A DNA stretch of 64,000 bases from Pseudomonas cichorii (GTDB lineage Bacteria > Pseudomonadota > Gammaproteobacteria > Pseudomonadales > Pseudomonadaceae), in assembly GCF_003700275.1 (NCBI RefSeq), contig NZ_RBRE01000052.1:1-64000 (forward strand), in the 5' to 3' direction. Position 1 is the stretch's first letter. Each line of letters opens with the position of its first letter. Made by a program: the position numbers and the translations under genes. Of this stretch, positions 9,122 to 17,656 are shown in pieces. Under the pieces are notes generated by a model. That model made no database searches, was not told the DNA's origin, and saw nothing but the letters and a program-made list of their open reading frames with translations.

Positions 9122-10399
9122 ATGAATGATCAGGCCAATGGCGTCGTAGAACGCCTGGATGCAGAACCCGCGAACATAGCTGCGTGGAATCGTCACGATA
9201 CAACCTGGATGCTCGGTCTGTTCGGTACCGCTATCGGTGCCGGCACTCTGTTCCTGCCGATCAACGCTGGCATAGGTGGTTTCTGGCCACTGCTGGCGTT
9301 GGCGTTGCTGGCTTTTCCCATGACGTTTTATGCACACCGTGGTCTGACTCGTTTCGTGCTTTCCGGGCGCGACGGGGCCGACATCACTGAAGTGGTCGAA
9401 GAGCATTTCGGCAAGAGCGCCGGGGCCATGATCACGCTGCTGTATTTCTTCGCGATCTTCCCGATCCTGCTGATCTACAGCGTGGCGTTGACCAACACCG
9501 TGACCAGCTTTCTTGAGCATCAACTGCATGTGCAGGCCCCGCCGCGAGCGCTGCTGGCCTTTGTGCTGATCCTTGGCTTGCTGGCCGTGGTGCGTTGTGG
9601 CGAGCGATTGATCGTCAAGGCCATGAGTCTGATGGTCTATCCGTTCATCGTCGCGCTGGTGTTCCTGTCGGTGTACCTGATCCCGCACTGGACCGGCGGC
9701 ATCCTGAGCACCGCGACCACTCTGCCTGAGCCCTCGGCATTCCTGCCTGCGCTGTGGCTGGCGATTCCGGTAATGGTGTTCTCCTTCAACCATACGCCGA
9801 TCATTTCTGCCTTCGCCGTGGATCAGAAGCGCCTGTACGGCAAGAATGCCGATGTGCGCAGCTCGCAGATTCTGGCCCGTGCCCACGGTTTGATGGTGGT
9901 GATGGTGCTGTTCTTCGTGTTCAGTTGCGTGCTGACCCTGTCGCCTGCCCAACTGGCTGAAGCCAAGGCGCAGAACATCTCGATCCTTTCGTATCTGGCC
10001 AACCATTTCAGCAATCCGACCATCGCCTTCGTCGCACCGCTGATTGCTTTCGTGGCCATCGCCAAATCCTTCCTGGGTCACTACATCGGTGCCAGCGAAG
10101 GCTTGAAAGGCCTGATCGTGAAAACCGGCCGCCGTCCTGCACCGCGTACTCTGGACCGGGTAACTGCCGGGTTCATGCTGGTGGTGTGCTGGCTGGTTGC
10201 AACCCTCAACCCAAGCATCCTGGGCATGATCGAAACCCTCGGTGGTCCGGTGATCTCGGCATTGCTGTTCCTGATGCCGATGTACGCGATCCACAAGGTT
10301 CCTGCCATGCGCCAATACGCTGGCAAGCTGTCCAACATCTTCGTGGTCACCGCGGGTATCGTGGCGATTACCGCGCTGGTCTACTCGTTGCTGCAATAA
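9122..10399 (+). CDS. HAAAP-family amino acid permease (serine/threonine type)
   Basis: 425 residues from ATG 9122 with GGAGA upstream; a TTG at 9092 is in frame but less likely. About 11 membrane segments. The N-terminal GLFGTAIGAGTLFLPINAGIGG and FPMTFYAHRGLTRF are signatures of the hydroxy/aromatic amino acid permease family that includes E. coli SdaC and TdcC. AFAVDQKRLYG and SFLGHYIGASEG are also in place. SdaC-like proteins import L-serine with protons. The gene is single, flanked by a transporter and a thioesterase, so the substrate is inferred from family only. Confidence 0.85.
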   Translation: MNDQANGVVERLDAEPANIAAWNRHDTTWMLGLFGTAIGAGTLFLPINAGIGGFWPLLALALLAFPMTFYAHRGLTRFVLSGRDGADITEVVEEHFGKSAGAMITLLYFFAIFPILLIYSVALTNTVTSFLEHQLHVQAPPRALLAFVLILGLLAVVRCGERLIVKAMSLMVYPFIVALVFLSVYLIPHWTGGILSTATTLPEPSAFLPALWLAIPVMVFSFNHTPIISAFAVDQKRLYGKNADVRSSQILARAHGLMVVMVLFFVFSCVLTLSPAQLAEAKAQNISILSYLANHFSNPTIAFVAPLIAFVAIAKSFLGHYIGASEGLKGLIVKTGRRPAPRTLDRVTAGFMLVVCWLVATLNPSILGMIETLGGPVISALLFLMPMYAIHKVPAMRQYAGKLSNIFVVTAGIVAITALVYSLLQ

Positions 10400-10476
10400 G
10401 CCATTGTGCTTCCACAGAGTTCGTTCGGGCTCTGTGGAAGGCTCAGGCAGATCCCGTCTCCGCCAATTCTTCTCAG

Positions 10477-11022
10477 TTATTCCCGGCGCTGCATGTCCAG
10501 AATCATGCAGGTCGTGCTGGCCGTCGCGTACAAACGATCATCCACGTCATATAGGCGGCCTTCGGCCAGCGCTGTCGAGCGTCCCAGATGAATGACCTTG
10601 CCCTCGGCCCTCACTGGCCCGACCTTGTCGCTCAACGCCCGTACATAACTGACCCGCAAATCGAGGGTGGTATAGCCCTGGCCTTTCTTGAGTTCGGTGT
10701 GGATCGCGCAGCCCATGCATGAGTCCAGCAATGTCGCGGCATACCCGCCATGCACACTGCCCAGCGGGTTGTAGTGACGACTGTCGGGTGTGCCCTGAAA
10801 GATGAACAGTCCGGGTTGCCATTGCAGCGGGATAAAGTCCATCAGATCGCCAATCGGCGGGCAGGGGAGTTCGCCTCGTCCAATGCCTTCCAGAAAATCG
10901 AAAGGCTCCAGTGCCGCCACTTCTGCAAGACTGGTGGTACCTGGCGGGGCCAGACGAGTGCGCATGTACCTCTCTTCCTCGATCCATAAAGCCAGTTTTT
11001 CATCACGCGAGAGGTTTTGCAT
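10477..11022 (-). CDS. PaaI-family hotdog-fold thioesterase
   Basis: 181 residues from ATG 11022, chosen because AGGAGT lies 8-13 bases upstream; the frame is open further upstream but without a good site. The core NPLGSVHGGYAATLLDSCMG is the hotdog signature NxxG-x-HGG with an acidic residue one helix turn later, and the second half (RAEGKVIHLGRSTALAEGRL) is the usual strand pair. Members hydrolyse acyl-CoA thioesters, often phenylacetyl-CoA side products. An N-terminal extension of about 60 residues is present. No metabolic partner genes adjoin it. Confidence 0.83.
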   Translation of the reverse strand: MQNLSRDEKLALWIEEERYMRTRLAPPGTTSLAEVAALEPFDFLEGIGRGELPCPPIGDLMDFIPLQWQPGLFIFQGTPDSRHYNPLGSVHGGYAATLLDSCMGCAIHTELKKGQGYTTLDLRVSYVRALSDKVGPVRAEGKVIHLGRSTALAEGRLYDVDDRLYATASTTCMILDMQRRE

Positions 11023-11291
11023 GGCGCTGTACTCCTGGACGACATAGGGATCATAAAAATTATGGTCATAATATTTATGTGATTGTCGATGCAAAGTAAA
11101 GCGCGAAAAAAGCGCAGGCATGCCGCTGCTGGAAGCAGCAGGAGAGAGGTGCAAGTGCTGGGAAGAGGGTGGTTTTTATAAAGTACGGGTGCACAGGGTC
11201 AGCATTGGGGCTTCACAGGATATGAATGCCCCAAGTGGCGGCTTGCGTGGCGGCCTGTTCAGTCAGGCTGCGTTATGAATGAACAGATGGT

Positions 11292-11498
11292 TTAGTCCAC
11301 CGGCTCCGGGTACAGAGGTTTTGACAGCTGCATGATGCTCGCATAGTCATAAACATACTGGCGTCCTGCATGGCTGGTCGAGCGCAATTGATCGATCAGC
11401 AGCCGCTCTTTCTTGTTCAAGTATCTCAACGCCGGTTCTTCGCTGGACTTCAGGCGATCACGTTCATGGGCGTCAGGAAAGGCGATGACGTTCGTCAT
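11292..11498 (-). CDS. Small conserved hypothetical protein
   Basis: 68 residues, starting MTNVIAFPDAHERDR. It is charged and likely helical, without a signal peptide, membrane segment or metal motif. The start is preceded by AAGGAG, which supports real translation. I do not recognise a family; the opening style MTNVIAFP is common among small Pseudomonas proteins of unknown role. It precedes nothing obvious in an operon, and the Gre-like gene lies 110 bases upstream on the same strand. Confidence 0.6.
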   Translation of the reverse strand: MTNVIAFPDAHERDRLKSSEEPALRYLNKKERLLIDQLRSTSHAGRQYVYDYASIMQLSKPLYPEPVD

Positions 11499-11608
11499 GA
11501 AAAATCTCCTTGATTTAGTCCTTGCTTGCTGCGGTGTAGTCCCTGTTTAACAAGGGTTTACATTACCCACAAAAAGTCTGTGCGGGAACCCTGAAAATGA
11601 AAGACGTG

Positions 11609-12091
11609 TCACACGGCATGAGTAACTTCAAAGGATTGACGGTGGCCATTGATGGTTATTTCAACCCTATCGCCTTCAAATTTGCCCAGTAGATTCTGGC
11701 CCAGCGGTGCGCGAGCGGTGATGACAGTAATGGGTTGATTGTCTGAATTGACCTTCAAACCGGCCGCATCCGGGCCAATGAACAGGTATTGCGATTGCTC
11801 GCCCTGATCTTCAAGGGCAACCAGATCGCCGGTCTGGATGCCGCGCGAGTCATCGAACGGCTTGAGACTCCAACCCTGGTAAAGCGCCAGTGCCTGGCGG
11901 ATCTCTTCTACCCTGCGAGCCTGACCGGCTGCCAGGTATGAAGCTTCCAGCCCCAGGGTGTCGTACTTGTTCTCGGCGACGTTTTCTTCGTGGGTGGCAG
12001 TCTCATACGCGGTCTGCGCGGCACGCACAGCGATATCCAGATCGATTTTCAACCTGTCGACAATCTGTAGCAGGACGTCTGCCTTGTTCAT
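11609..12091 (-). CDS. GreA/GreB-like transcription elongation factor
   Basis: 160 residues. The N-terminal half is a predicted antiparallel coiled coil with acidic residues at its turn (THEENVAENKYDT), and the C-terminal half resembles the Gre C-terminal domain (YLFIGPDAAGLKV, ITARAPLGQNLLGKFEGDRVEI). Gre factors enter the RNA polymerase secondary channel and trigger cleavage of backtracked transcripts, using acidic tip residues. The coiled coil here departs from classical GreA/GreB, so it is better called a Gre-domain paralogue, perhaps close to the Rnk or GreAB-like group. It is 3 bases downstream of the next minus-strand gene and likely co-transcribed with it. Confidence 0.75.
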   Translation of the reverse strand: MNKADVLLQIVDRLKIDLDIAVRAAQTAYETATHEENVAENKYDTLGLEASYLAAGQARRVEEIRQALALYQGWSLKPFDDSRGIQTGDLVALEDQGEQSQYLFIGPDAAGLKVNSDNQPITVITARAPLGQNLLGKFEGDRVEITINGHRQSFEVTHAV

Positions 12092-12094
12092 GGG

Positions 12095-12481
12095 TTATCC
12101 GCAGTATTCATTGATGCCCGCACGGCTTCTGTCGCTGGGGGCCGTGCGGTCCTGCTGCATCCAGAAGTCGCATTTTGGCCGGTTGAAGTTCTTCTGTTGT
12201 TGCTCCTGGGCCTGCTCGCGGGCCTGACGGGCTTCGCTTTCACGCAGGTTCTGCTCGTACTTCTGGAACATGGCGTTCTGCGGTTCTTCCTGAGGCGCAG
12301 CAGGTGCGCGCAACTGGGCGGCAGCCCTTTCCAGCGCCTGAGTCTGGGCGGGCGGCAGGTTCTTGTAGAACAGCATGCCCGTCAGCACCACCGCCATCGC
12401 ACCCAGCCAGATACCCAGTGCTATACAGACGATCAGCTTCAGGGAAACATACAGTTCGCGGCGGTTCGAGTAGGACGGCAT
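12095..12481 (-). CDS. Single-pass membrane hypothetical protein
   Basis: 128 residues. One hydrophobic segment at about 14-38 (LIVCIALGIWLGAMAVVLTGML) is followed by a Gln/Glu/Ala-rich helical stretch (about 50-95) that could be a coiled coil, then a short tail with two cysteines (KCDFWMQQ and NEYCG). Topology suggests an inner-membrane protein with the long helix outside or inside; orientation is not clear. It sits 3 bases before the Gre-like gene, so they share a transcript, and it is divergent from earP. No family is recognised. Confidence 0.7.
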   Translation of the reverse strand: MPSYSNRRELYVSLKLIVCIALGIWLGAMAVVLTGMLFYKNLPPAQTQALERAAAQLRAPAAPQEEPQNAMFQKYEQNLRESEARQAREQAQEQQQKNFNRPKCDFWMQQDRTAPSDRSRAGINEYCG

Positions 12482-12596
12482 GGCGGAACTCCTGATGTGG
12501 GCAACAGTGGCAATTGTGCCATGCCTGACGCTGGTGGAAAGCTGTTGTTCTGGAGGACAATCAGCGTTTTTCTCAATCCAGCCTCAAGGAGCCCGG

Positions 12597-13730
12597 ATGA
12601 AAGCCTCTTGGGACATTTTTTGCAGCGTCGTCGATAACTATGGCGATGTCGGCGTTACCTGGCGCCTGGCTCGCCAACTGGTGGCCGAGCATGAGCTGGA
12701 CGTACGCTTGTGGATCGATGATCTGGCGGCGTTCGTTCGTCTGTATCCCCAGGCGAGCGCCGAGGCCGCGCAGCAGTGGCAGGAAGGCGTGAGCGTTTGC
12801 CACTGGCCCGAGACCTGGGTGGCTACGGACATCCCTGATGTAGTGGTCGAAGCCTTTGCCTGCCGCCTGCCGCCGGCCTACACCGAGGCGATGCTGCAAC
12901 GTTCGCCAAGACCCGTGTGGCTCAATCTGGACTATCTGAGTGCCGAAGAGTGGGTTACCGGATGCCATGGCCTGCCTTCGCTGCAGTCGAGTGGCCTGAA
13001 AAAGTTCTTTTTCTTTCCAGGCTTCCGCGAGACGACCGGCGGGCTGTTACGCGAGAAGTCGCTCATCGAGCAGCGCCAGGCTTTTCAGCGCGACAAGGCA
13101 GCCCGGCAAGGCTTCCTGCAACAGCTGGGGATCGAGCCTTGCGGCGACGCTCGTCTGATTTCGCTGTTTGCCTACGAAAACCCCGGTATCGGCAGTTGGC
13201 TCGAACTGCTGGCCAATGCTCGGCGCCCGACTCATTTGCTGGTGCCCGAAGGTCGGGTGCTGGGCGATGTCCAGCGCTGGCTGGGAGTTGAGAGCCTGCC
13301 GGTCGGTGCCTTGCAGAAGCGTGGAGCCCTTGTGGTTCAGGTCTTGCCGTTCGTCCGGCAGCAGGATTATGACCGGCTGCTGTGGTGCTGTGATTTCAAT
13401 GTCGTGCGCGGCGAAGACTCTTTTGTGCGGGCCCAGTGGGCCGGGCGGCCGATGCTGTGGCATATCTATCAGCAGGAGGGCGATGCCCATCTGCCCAAGC
13501 TCGATGCCTTTCTGGAGCTCTATCTGGCCGGGCTTTCGCCTGCGGCGGGGCAGGCGTTGAATGAGCTGTGGCAGGCCTGGAGTGCCGGTCTGGATCTGGC
13601 GGCAAGCTGGCAGGCACTTGACGCTTGTTGGCCCGAGATCGAAAAGCATGCCGAGCGCTGGTGTCTGCAACAGGCCTCGCAAACCGATCTTGCTGCGGCG
13701 CTGGTACAGTTTTACCGAAGTTCGCTATGA
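12597..13730 (+). CDS. earP: EarP, EF-P arginine rhamnosyltransferase
   Basis: 377 residues from ATG 12597. EarP transfers rhamnose from dTDP-L-rhamnose to Arg32 of elongation factor P, which lets EF-P rescue ribosomes stalled at proline runs. The N-terminal VVDNYGDVGVTWRLARQL holds the aspartates D13 and D17 that are essential in the family, and RGEDSFVRAQWAGRPMLWHIY near the C-terminal third is the sugar-nucleotide site with conserved Glu-Asp. The two-domain GT-B length matches known EarP proteins. The target gene efp follows 99 bases downstream, the normal arrangement. Confidence 0.95.
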   Translation: MKASWDIFCSVVDNYGDVGVTWRLARQLVAEHELDVRLWIDDLAAFVRLYPQASAEAAQQWQEGVSVCHWPETWVATDIPDVVVEAFACRLPPAYTEAMLQRSPRPVWLNLDYLSAEEWVTGCHGLPSLQSSGLKKFFFFPGFRETTGGLLREKSLIEQRQAFQRDKAARQGFLQQLGIEPCGDARLISLFAYENPGIGSWLELLANARRPTHLLVPEGRVLGDVQRWLGVESLPVGALQKRGALVVQVLPFVRQQDYDRLLWCCDFNVVRGEDSFVRAQWAGRPMLWHIYQQEGDAHLPKLDAFLELYLAGLSPAAGQALNELWQAWSAGLDLAASWQALDACWPEIEKHAERWCLQQASQTDLAAALVQFYRSSL

Positions 13731-13747
13731 TACGCGGCCTTGATATG

Positions 13748-13796
13748 AGGCTCTGTACGAGAAATGCCTGTGCAGGCTATTTCTCGTACAGAGCCT
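13748..13796. repeat. Palindrome between earP and efp
   Basis: Two perfect 18-base arms (AGGCTCTGTACGAGAAAT at 13748-13765 and its reverse complement at 13779-13796) enclose 13 bases that hold a second 5-bp stem (GCCTG-TG-CAGGC). It lies in the leader of efp. It is too long and regular for a plain terminator and has no T-tract. The arm resembles an 18-mer at 46-63, which suggests a repeated element or an insertion-sequence end. Confidence 0.8.
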
Positions 13797-13829
13797 TTGG
13801 CTATTTCAATCCAAATTCGGATATATGCA

Positions 13830-14399
13830 ATGAAAACTGGTAAAGAGCTGAAACCCGGTACCGTGATTCGTATCGACAACGATCCTTGGCTGGTCCAGAA
13901 GGCCGAGTTCACCAAGTCCGGTCGTAACAGCGCAATCATGAAGACCAAGCTGAAGAACCTGCTGACCGGTTACAAGACTGAAACCGTATACAGTGCAGAC
14001 GACAAGCTGGACGACGTGATCCTGGATCGCAAGGAAGCTACCCTGTCTTTCATCAGCGGCGACTCCTACACGTTCATGGACACCACTGACTACACCATGT
14101 ACGAACTGAACGCCGAAGACATCGAAGCCGTTCTGCCATTCGTTGAAGAAGGCATGACCGACGTCTGCGAAGCCGTGTTCTTTGAAGAGCGCCTGGTTTC
14201 CGTAGAGCTGCCGACCACTATCGTGCGTCAGGTCGACTACACCGAAGGTTCCGCTCGCGGCGACACTTCGGGCAAGGTCATGAAGCCTGCCAAACTGAAA
14301 AACGGCACCGAGCTGAGCGTTGCAGACTTCATCGAGATCGGCGACATGATCGAGATCGATACCCGTGACGGCGGTTCCTACAAAGGCCGTGCTAAATAA
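13830..14399 (+). CDS. efp: Elongation factor P
   Basis: 189 residues, full length, from ATG 13830. EF-P binds between the P and E sites of the ribosome and speeds peptide bonds in polyproline stretches. The N-terminal KOW-like domain carries the tip loop KSGRNSA with arginine at exactly position 32, the residue rhamnosylated by EarP, rather than the lysine of E. coli. The central and C-terminal OB folds are complete ([19 protein letters not shown]-like [18 protein letters not shown]). earP is immediately upstream, and a strong terminator follows. Confidence 0.97.
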   Translation: MKTGKELKPGTVIRIDNDPWLVQKAEFTKSGRNSAIMKTKLKNLLTGYKTETVYSADDKLDDVILDRKEATLSFISGDSYTFMDTTDYTMYELNAEDIEAVLPFVEEGMTDVCEAVFFEERLVSVELPTTIVRQVDYTEGSARGDTSGKVMKPAKLKNGTELSVADFIEIGDMIEIDTRDGGSYKGRAK

Positions 14400-14418
14400 G
14401 CACAGTCTGCGTAATACA

Positions 14419-14447
14419 AAAAAACCCGCATTCATGCGGGTTTTTTT
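14419..14447 (+). terminator. Rho-independent terminator of efp
   Basis: A stem AAAAACCCGCA/TGCGGGTTTTT with loop TTCA and a T-tract starts 20 bases after the efp stop. The A-rich left arm lets it serve the convergent esterase gene on the other strand too. Confidence 0.92.
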
Positions 14448-14460
14448 ATGGCTAGCAGAT

Positions 14461-15480
14461 TTACTTCAGATGCGTCTTGAGCTCCTGGGAAGCCTGCAGC
14501 ATCGCTGAGCGTACCGCAGGCACCTGGCTGACCACGTTGAGCAAGCCGTAATCGTGGATCATGCCGTTGTAACGCACGGCGGTGACCGCCACGCCAGCCT
14601 GGTCCAGCTTGCGGGCATAGGCTTCACCTTCGTCGCGCAGCACATCGGCACTGGCGGTCTGCACCAGGGCAGGTGGCAAGCCCTGCAACTGCTCGATGGA
14701 CGCACGCAGCGGCGAGGCATAGATCTCGTTGCGTTGTGCGGCATCCGTGGTGTAGTTGTCCCAGAACCACTTCATCATGTTGCGGGTCAGGAAATGCCCT
14801 TCGGCGTACTGCTCATAGGAAGCGGTATTGAAGTTGGCGTCCGTCACAGGCCACAGCAGCACCTGATACCGCAAGGCCGGAGTGCCCTTGTCCTTGGCCA
14901 TCAGGGCGACTACTGCCGCCATGTTGCCGCCGACACTGTTGCCCGCCACGGCCAGCCGCTTGCCATCGACGTTGATTTCCTTGCCGTGCTCGGCAACCCA
15001 TTTGGTCGCGGCATAGGCCTGGTTGATCGCTGTCGGGTAATGCGCTTCCGGTGATGGCGTGTAGTTGACGAACACTGCCACAGCCCCCGAGCCCTCTACC
15101 AGATCACGAACCAGACGTTCGTGAGTCGGGAAGTCCCCCAATACCCAGCCGCCACCGTGGAAGAACATGAATACCGGCAAGGCCCCCTTCACACCGGCAG
15201 GGCGCACGATGTTCAGGCTGATGGATTGACCGTCCACCTTGATGGTCTTCTCGCTGACCTCGGCCTTGGGCAGCGTCAACTTGACCCCGGCCTGGGCACC
15301 GACCAATACCGCGCGGGCATCCTTGGCCGACAACTGCTCGATGGGCTTTCCGGTGCCTGAGTTCAGTGCATCCAGAAAGGCCTGGGTGTTGTGTTCGATG
15401 TCCGCAGTGCCCGCGGCAAAGGCGCTGCCAACGGACAGGGCCAGAAGAGTACCGGTCAAGACTTTGCTGAAGGTTTTCAT
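14461..15480 (-). CDS. Secreted alpha/beta-hydrolase, HSL-type esterase (paralogue 1)
   Basis: 339 residues. A signal peptide (1-22, ending AFA) precedes a mature domain with HGGGW at 108-112, the oxyanion-hole motif of hormone-sensitive-lipase-type esterases, and the nucleophile elbow GNSVGG with S182. D279 (in ASADVLRDEGEAYA) and H309 (in NGMIHDYG) fit the rest of the triad. It is likely periplasmic and cuts a small ester or lactone. It lies 25 bases downstream of ohr on the same strand, so both may be induced by organic peroxides. A close paralogue is at 42690-43712. Confidence 0.87.
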   Translation of the reverse strand: MKTFSKVLTGTLLALSVGSAFAAGTADIEHNTQAFLDALNSGTGKPIEQLSAKDARAVLVGAQAGVKLTLPKAEVSEKTIKVDGQSISLNIVRPAGVKGALPVFMFFHGGGWVLGDFPTHERLVRDLVEGSGAVAVFVNYTPSPEAHYPTAINQAYAATKWVAEHGKEINVDGKRLAVAGNSVGGNMAAVVALMAKDKGTPALRYQVLLWPVTDANFNTASYEQYAEGHFLTRNMMKWFWDNYTTDAAQRNEIYASPLRASIEQLQGLPPALVQTASADVLRDEGEAYARKLDQAGVAVTAVRYNGMIHDYGLLNVVSQVPAVRSAMLQASQELKTHLK

Positions 15481-15505
15481 GTTCGATTCCTGTGCCTGGG
15501 CGGGT

Positions 15506-15925
15506 TTAGACGGTTACGTGCAGGCGTACATCGACATTGCCGCGGGTAGCGTTGGAGTACGGGCAAACCTGGTGAGCGGCATCGACCAGTTGTTGCGCGT
15601 CCGCCTGTTCAAGACCCGGCAGGCTGATGTGCAGGTCGATGTCCAGACCGAAACCGCCGGGAATCTGACCGATACCGACATGGGCAGTGATCGAGGCATC
15701 TGCCGGAATGCTGCGCTTGCTCTGGCCAGCGACGAATTTCAGGGCGCCGATGAAGCAGGCCGAGTAACCGGCAGCGAACAATTGCTCAGGGTTGGTGGCT
15801 TCGCCGCCGGCACCGCCGAGTTCTTTAGGGGTCGCCAGTTTGACGTCGAGGATCTTGTCGCTGGAAACAGCGCGACCATCACGGCCACCGGTAGCAGTTG
15901 CAACAGCGGTATAGAGAGTGTTCAT
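15506..15925 (-). CDS. ohr: Organic hydroperoxide resistance protein Ohr
   Basis: 139 residues, full length. Ohr is a thiol peroxidase that reduces organic and fatty-acid hydroperoxides. The two redox cysteines are in their motifs: peroxidatic C57 in AAGYSACFIGAL and resolving C121 in VCPYSNATRGN. The Glu of EQLFAAGYSAC and an N-terminal arginine that help activate the cysteine are present. Its repressor gene ohrR lies upstream on the same strand, and two CGCAA/TTGCG dyads stand 31-105 bases before the start, probable OhrR sites. Confidence 0.95.
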   Translation of the reverse strand: MNTLYTAVATATGGRDGRAVSSDKILDVKLATPKELGGAGGEATNPEQLFAAGYSACFIGALKFVAGQSKRSIPADASITAHVGIGQIPGGFGLDIDLHISLPGLEQADAQQLVDAAHQVCPYSNATRGNVDVRLHVTV

Positions 15926-15955
15926 GGCATTGCCTCGCAGGTTGGTTTGATTGTT

Positions 15956-15970
15956 CGCAATAATTTTGCG
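15956..15970. promoter_or_regulatory. Dyad 1, candidate OhrR operator
   Basis: CGCAA-N5-TTGCG with the centre TAATT, 31-45 bases upstream of the ohr start. It shares both arms with dyad 2 at 16014-16030, so the two probably bind the same regulator. Confidence 0.55.
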
Positions 15971-16013
15971 TGCTAACTAATTGGCTGTAAATTTATAGTG
16001 CTGATATTTAGTG

Positions 16014-16030
16014 CGCAAGTTAATTTTGCG
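16014..16030. promoter_or_regulatory. Dyad 2, candidate OhrR operator
   Basis: CGCAA-N7-TTGCG with an AT-rich centre, 89-105 bases upstream of ohr. Arms are identical to those of dyad 1; the right half TTAATTTTGCG is close to the right half of dyad 1. Confidence 0.5.
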
Positions 16031-16170
16031 AATCCAGGTTTCATTCCAGCGCCAGAAAGGCGATTTCTCTATCGGACTACAGATTTAAATCAATAAAAAA
16101 CAAAGACTTGAATAGATTTTTACCGTTCGTCGGTACAGGGCTTGAGGGGGTGGAAAGGCTTGCGATCAGC

Positions 16171-16644
16171 TCAGAGGCTTTCATGCAGGTGGGTGCGCAG
16201 ATCCAGTAACGCACTCTGCAGCACGCGCAATTTATCCAGCGTCAGGCCGCTGGAGGAGAGGATACAGCCGGGAACGTCTCTGGCTTTTTGCTGCAGGGCA
16301 CGGCCTTGTTCCGTCAGATGCAGCAGGACTACGCGCTCGTCTTCCTTGCTGCGGTTGCGATTGATGAACCCTTCGGCTTCCAGGCGCTTGAGCAGCGGCG
16401 TCAGGGAACCGGGATCGGTCAGCAGACGGGTGCTGACCTCGCCGACAGTCAAGCCGTCCTTTTCCCATAGCACCATCATCGCCAGGTATTGCGGATAGGT
16501 CAGACCCAGCGCCTGGAGCAATGGCTTGTAGACCTTGGTCATCATCAGCGAGGTGGAATACAGGGCAAAGCACAGTTGGTTATCGAGCAGCAGCGAGTCG
16601 CAATCGGCAGAAGCATCGGAATCAAGACGGTCTTCGGCATTCAT
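16171..16644 (-). CDS. ohrR: OhrR, MarR-family organic peroxide sensor
   Basis: 157 residues. A MarR-type winged helix spans about 55-125 ([49 protein letters not shown]). The N-terminal [10 protein letters not shown] holds C25 at the place of the reactive cysteine of OhrR, whose oxidation releases DNA. Tyrosines that hydrogen-bond this cysteine (ALYSTS and LTYPQYLAM) are also present. It is upstream of and co-oriented with ohr, and should repress it. A second cysteine, C15, lies in a short N-terminal extension. Confidence 0.92.
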   Translation of the reverse strand: MNAEDRLDSDASADCDSLLLDNQLCFALYSTSLMMTKVYKPLLQALGLTYPQYLAMMVLWEKDGLTVGEVSTRLLTDPGSLTPLLKRLEAEGFINRNRSKEDERVVLLHLTEQGRALQQKARDVPGCILSSSGLTLDKLRVLQSALLDLRTHLHESL

Positions 16645-16845
16645 GGGCGGTCCTCGTAAGCTGTAAAAGGGTCTAATTTAGTGCTGTGACCTTTAATGTG
16701 CCAGATAAATCCGGTCGATCATGGGGCACAAACGAACTGCCAGCGGCACATGCACGCAATGATGAGCGATTATCCAGCGTTGAGCGTATGCCTGTGCCTC
16801 AAGACTGCGTAGCATTCACCGCCATGGGCTGACTGGGAGCGCAGT

Positions 16846-17592
16846 GTGATTGACGTTGTGATGTTCGTGTTGCTGGGTGGCGTAATGGGCACCCTTGGGG
16901 GATTGTTCGGAATCGGTGGCGGGCTGGTGGCGATTCCGGTGTTGGGCGTGCTGTTCGGCCTCGATCAGCAATTGGCGCAGGGCACTGCATTACTGATGGT
17001 GCTGCCCAATGTATTGCTGGCCTTGTGGCGCTATAACCAGCGCAACCGTGTGCTGTTGCGTAATGCGTTGATGCTCATCATTCCCGGTTTCTGTCTGGCC
17101 TGGCTGACTTCATTGCTGGCAGTCAGGGCCGATGCCGAACACATACGTATCGGATTTGTGGTTTTCCTGATTCTGATGACGGTCTTCAACCTCGCACAGA
17201 TGTTCTGGCGCAAGCGACAGGCCAGTGCGCAGTTGAATCACGTCAACTGGCTGTGGCTGCTGGGCGTGGGTTCCGGTGTGACCGGAGGATTGTTCGGCGT
17301 GGGCGGCGGAATAGTCGCTACGCCGATTCTGACCAGCGTATTCGGCGCCACGCAGGTTGTTGCGCAGGGACTTGCCTTGACACTGGCGGTGCCGAGCACG
17401 GCGATTACCCTGTTCACCTATGCGCTGCATGATCACGTCAACTGGTCCATGGGTATTCCCCTGGCGATTGGTGGTCTGGCCAGCGTCAGTTGGGGAGTGA
17501 GGCTGGCGCATTCGATGCCAGAGCGGCTGTTGCGCTATCTGTTCTGCCTCTTCCTGTTGCTCTGCGCCGTGATCCTGATGTTCAAGGTCTGA
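16846..17592 (+). CDS. TauE/SafE-family anion exporter (sulfite exporter type)
   Basis: 248 residues from GTG 16846; an ATG at 16861 would remove five residues. The protein has about eight membrane segments and the internal repeat of the family: GGLFGIGGGLVAIPVL at the N-terminus and GGLFGVGGGIVATPIL in the middle, both followed by QxLAQGTAL / QVVAQGLAL. Members move sulfite, sulfoacetate or other small organic anions across the inner membrane. No sulfur genes adjoin it, so the substrate is unknown. It is divergent from ohrR. Confidence 0.88.
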   Translation: MIDVVMFVLLGGVMGTLGGLFGIGGGLVAIPVLGVLFGLDQQLAQGTALLMVLPNVLLALWRYNQRNRVLLRNALMLIIPGFCLAWLTSLLAVRADAEHIRIGFVVFLILMTVFNLAQMFWRKRQASAQLNHVNWLWLLGVGSGVTGGLFGVGGGIVATPILTSVFGATQVVAQGLALTLAVPSTAITLFTYALHDHVNWSMGIPLAIGGLASVSWGVRLAHSMPERLLRYLFCLFLLLCAVILMFKV

Positions 17593-17656
17593 GCCTTTAG
17601 GCACTGACAGACCCTGCATAATCGGCTAGCGTTGCGGGTCTGGCCGGGAGTCTCGA

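Noticed and set aside
8813..10396. Large open frame on the minus strand (527 residues)
   Set aside because: It lies opposite the HAAAP permease gene, is rich in His/Gln/Arg/Asp runs as in antisense frames of GC-rich genes, and has no known motif.
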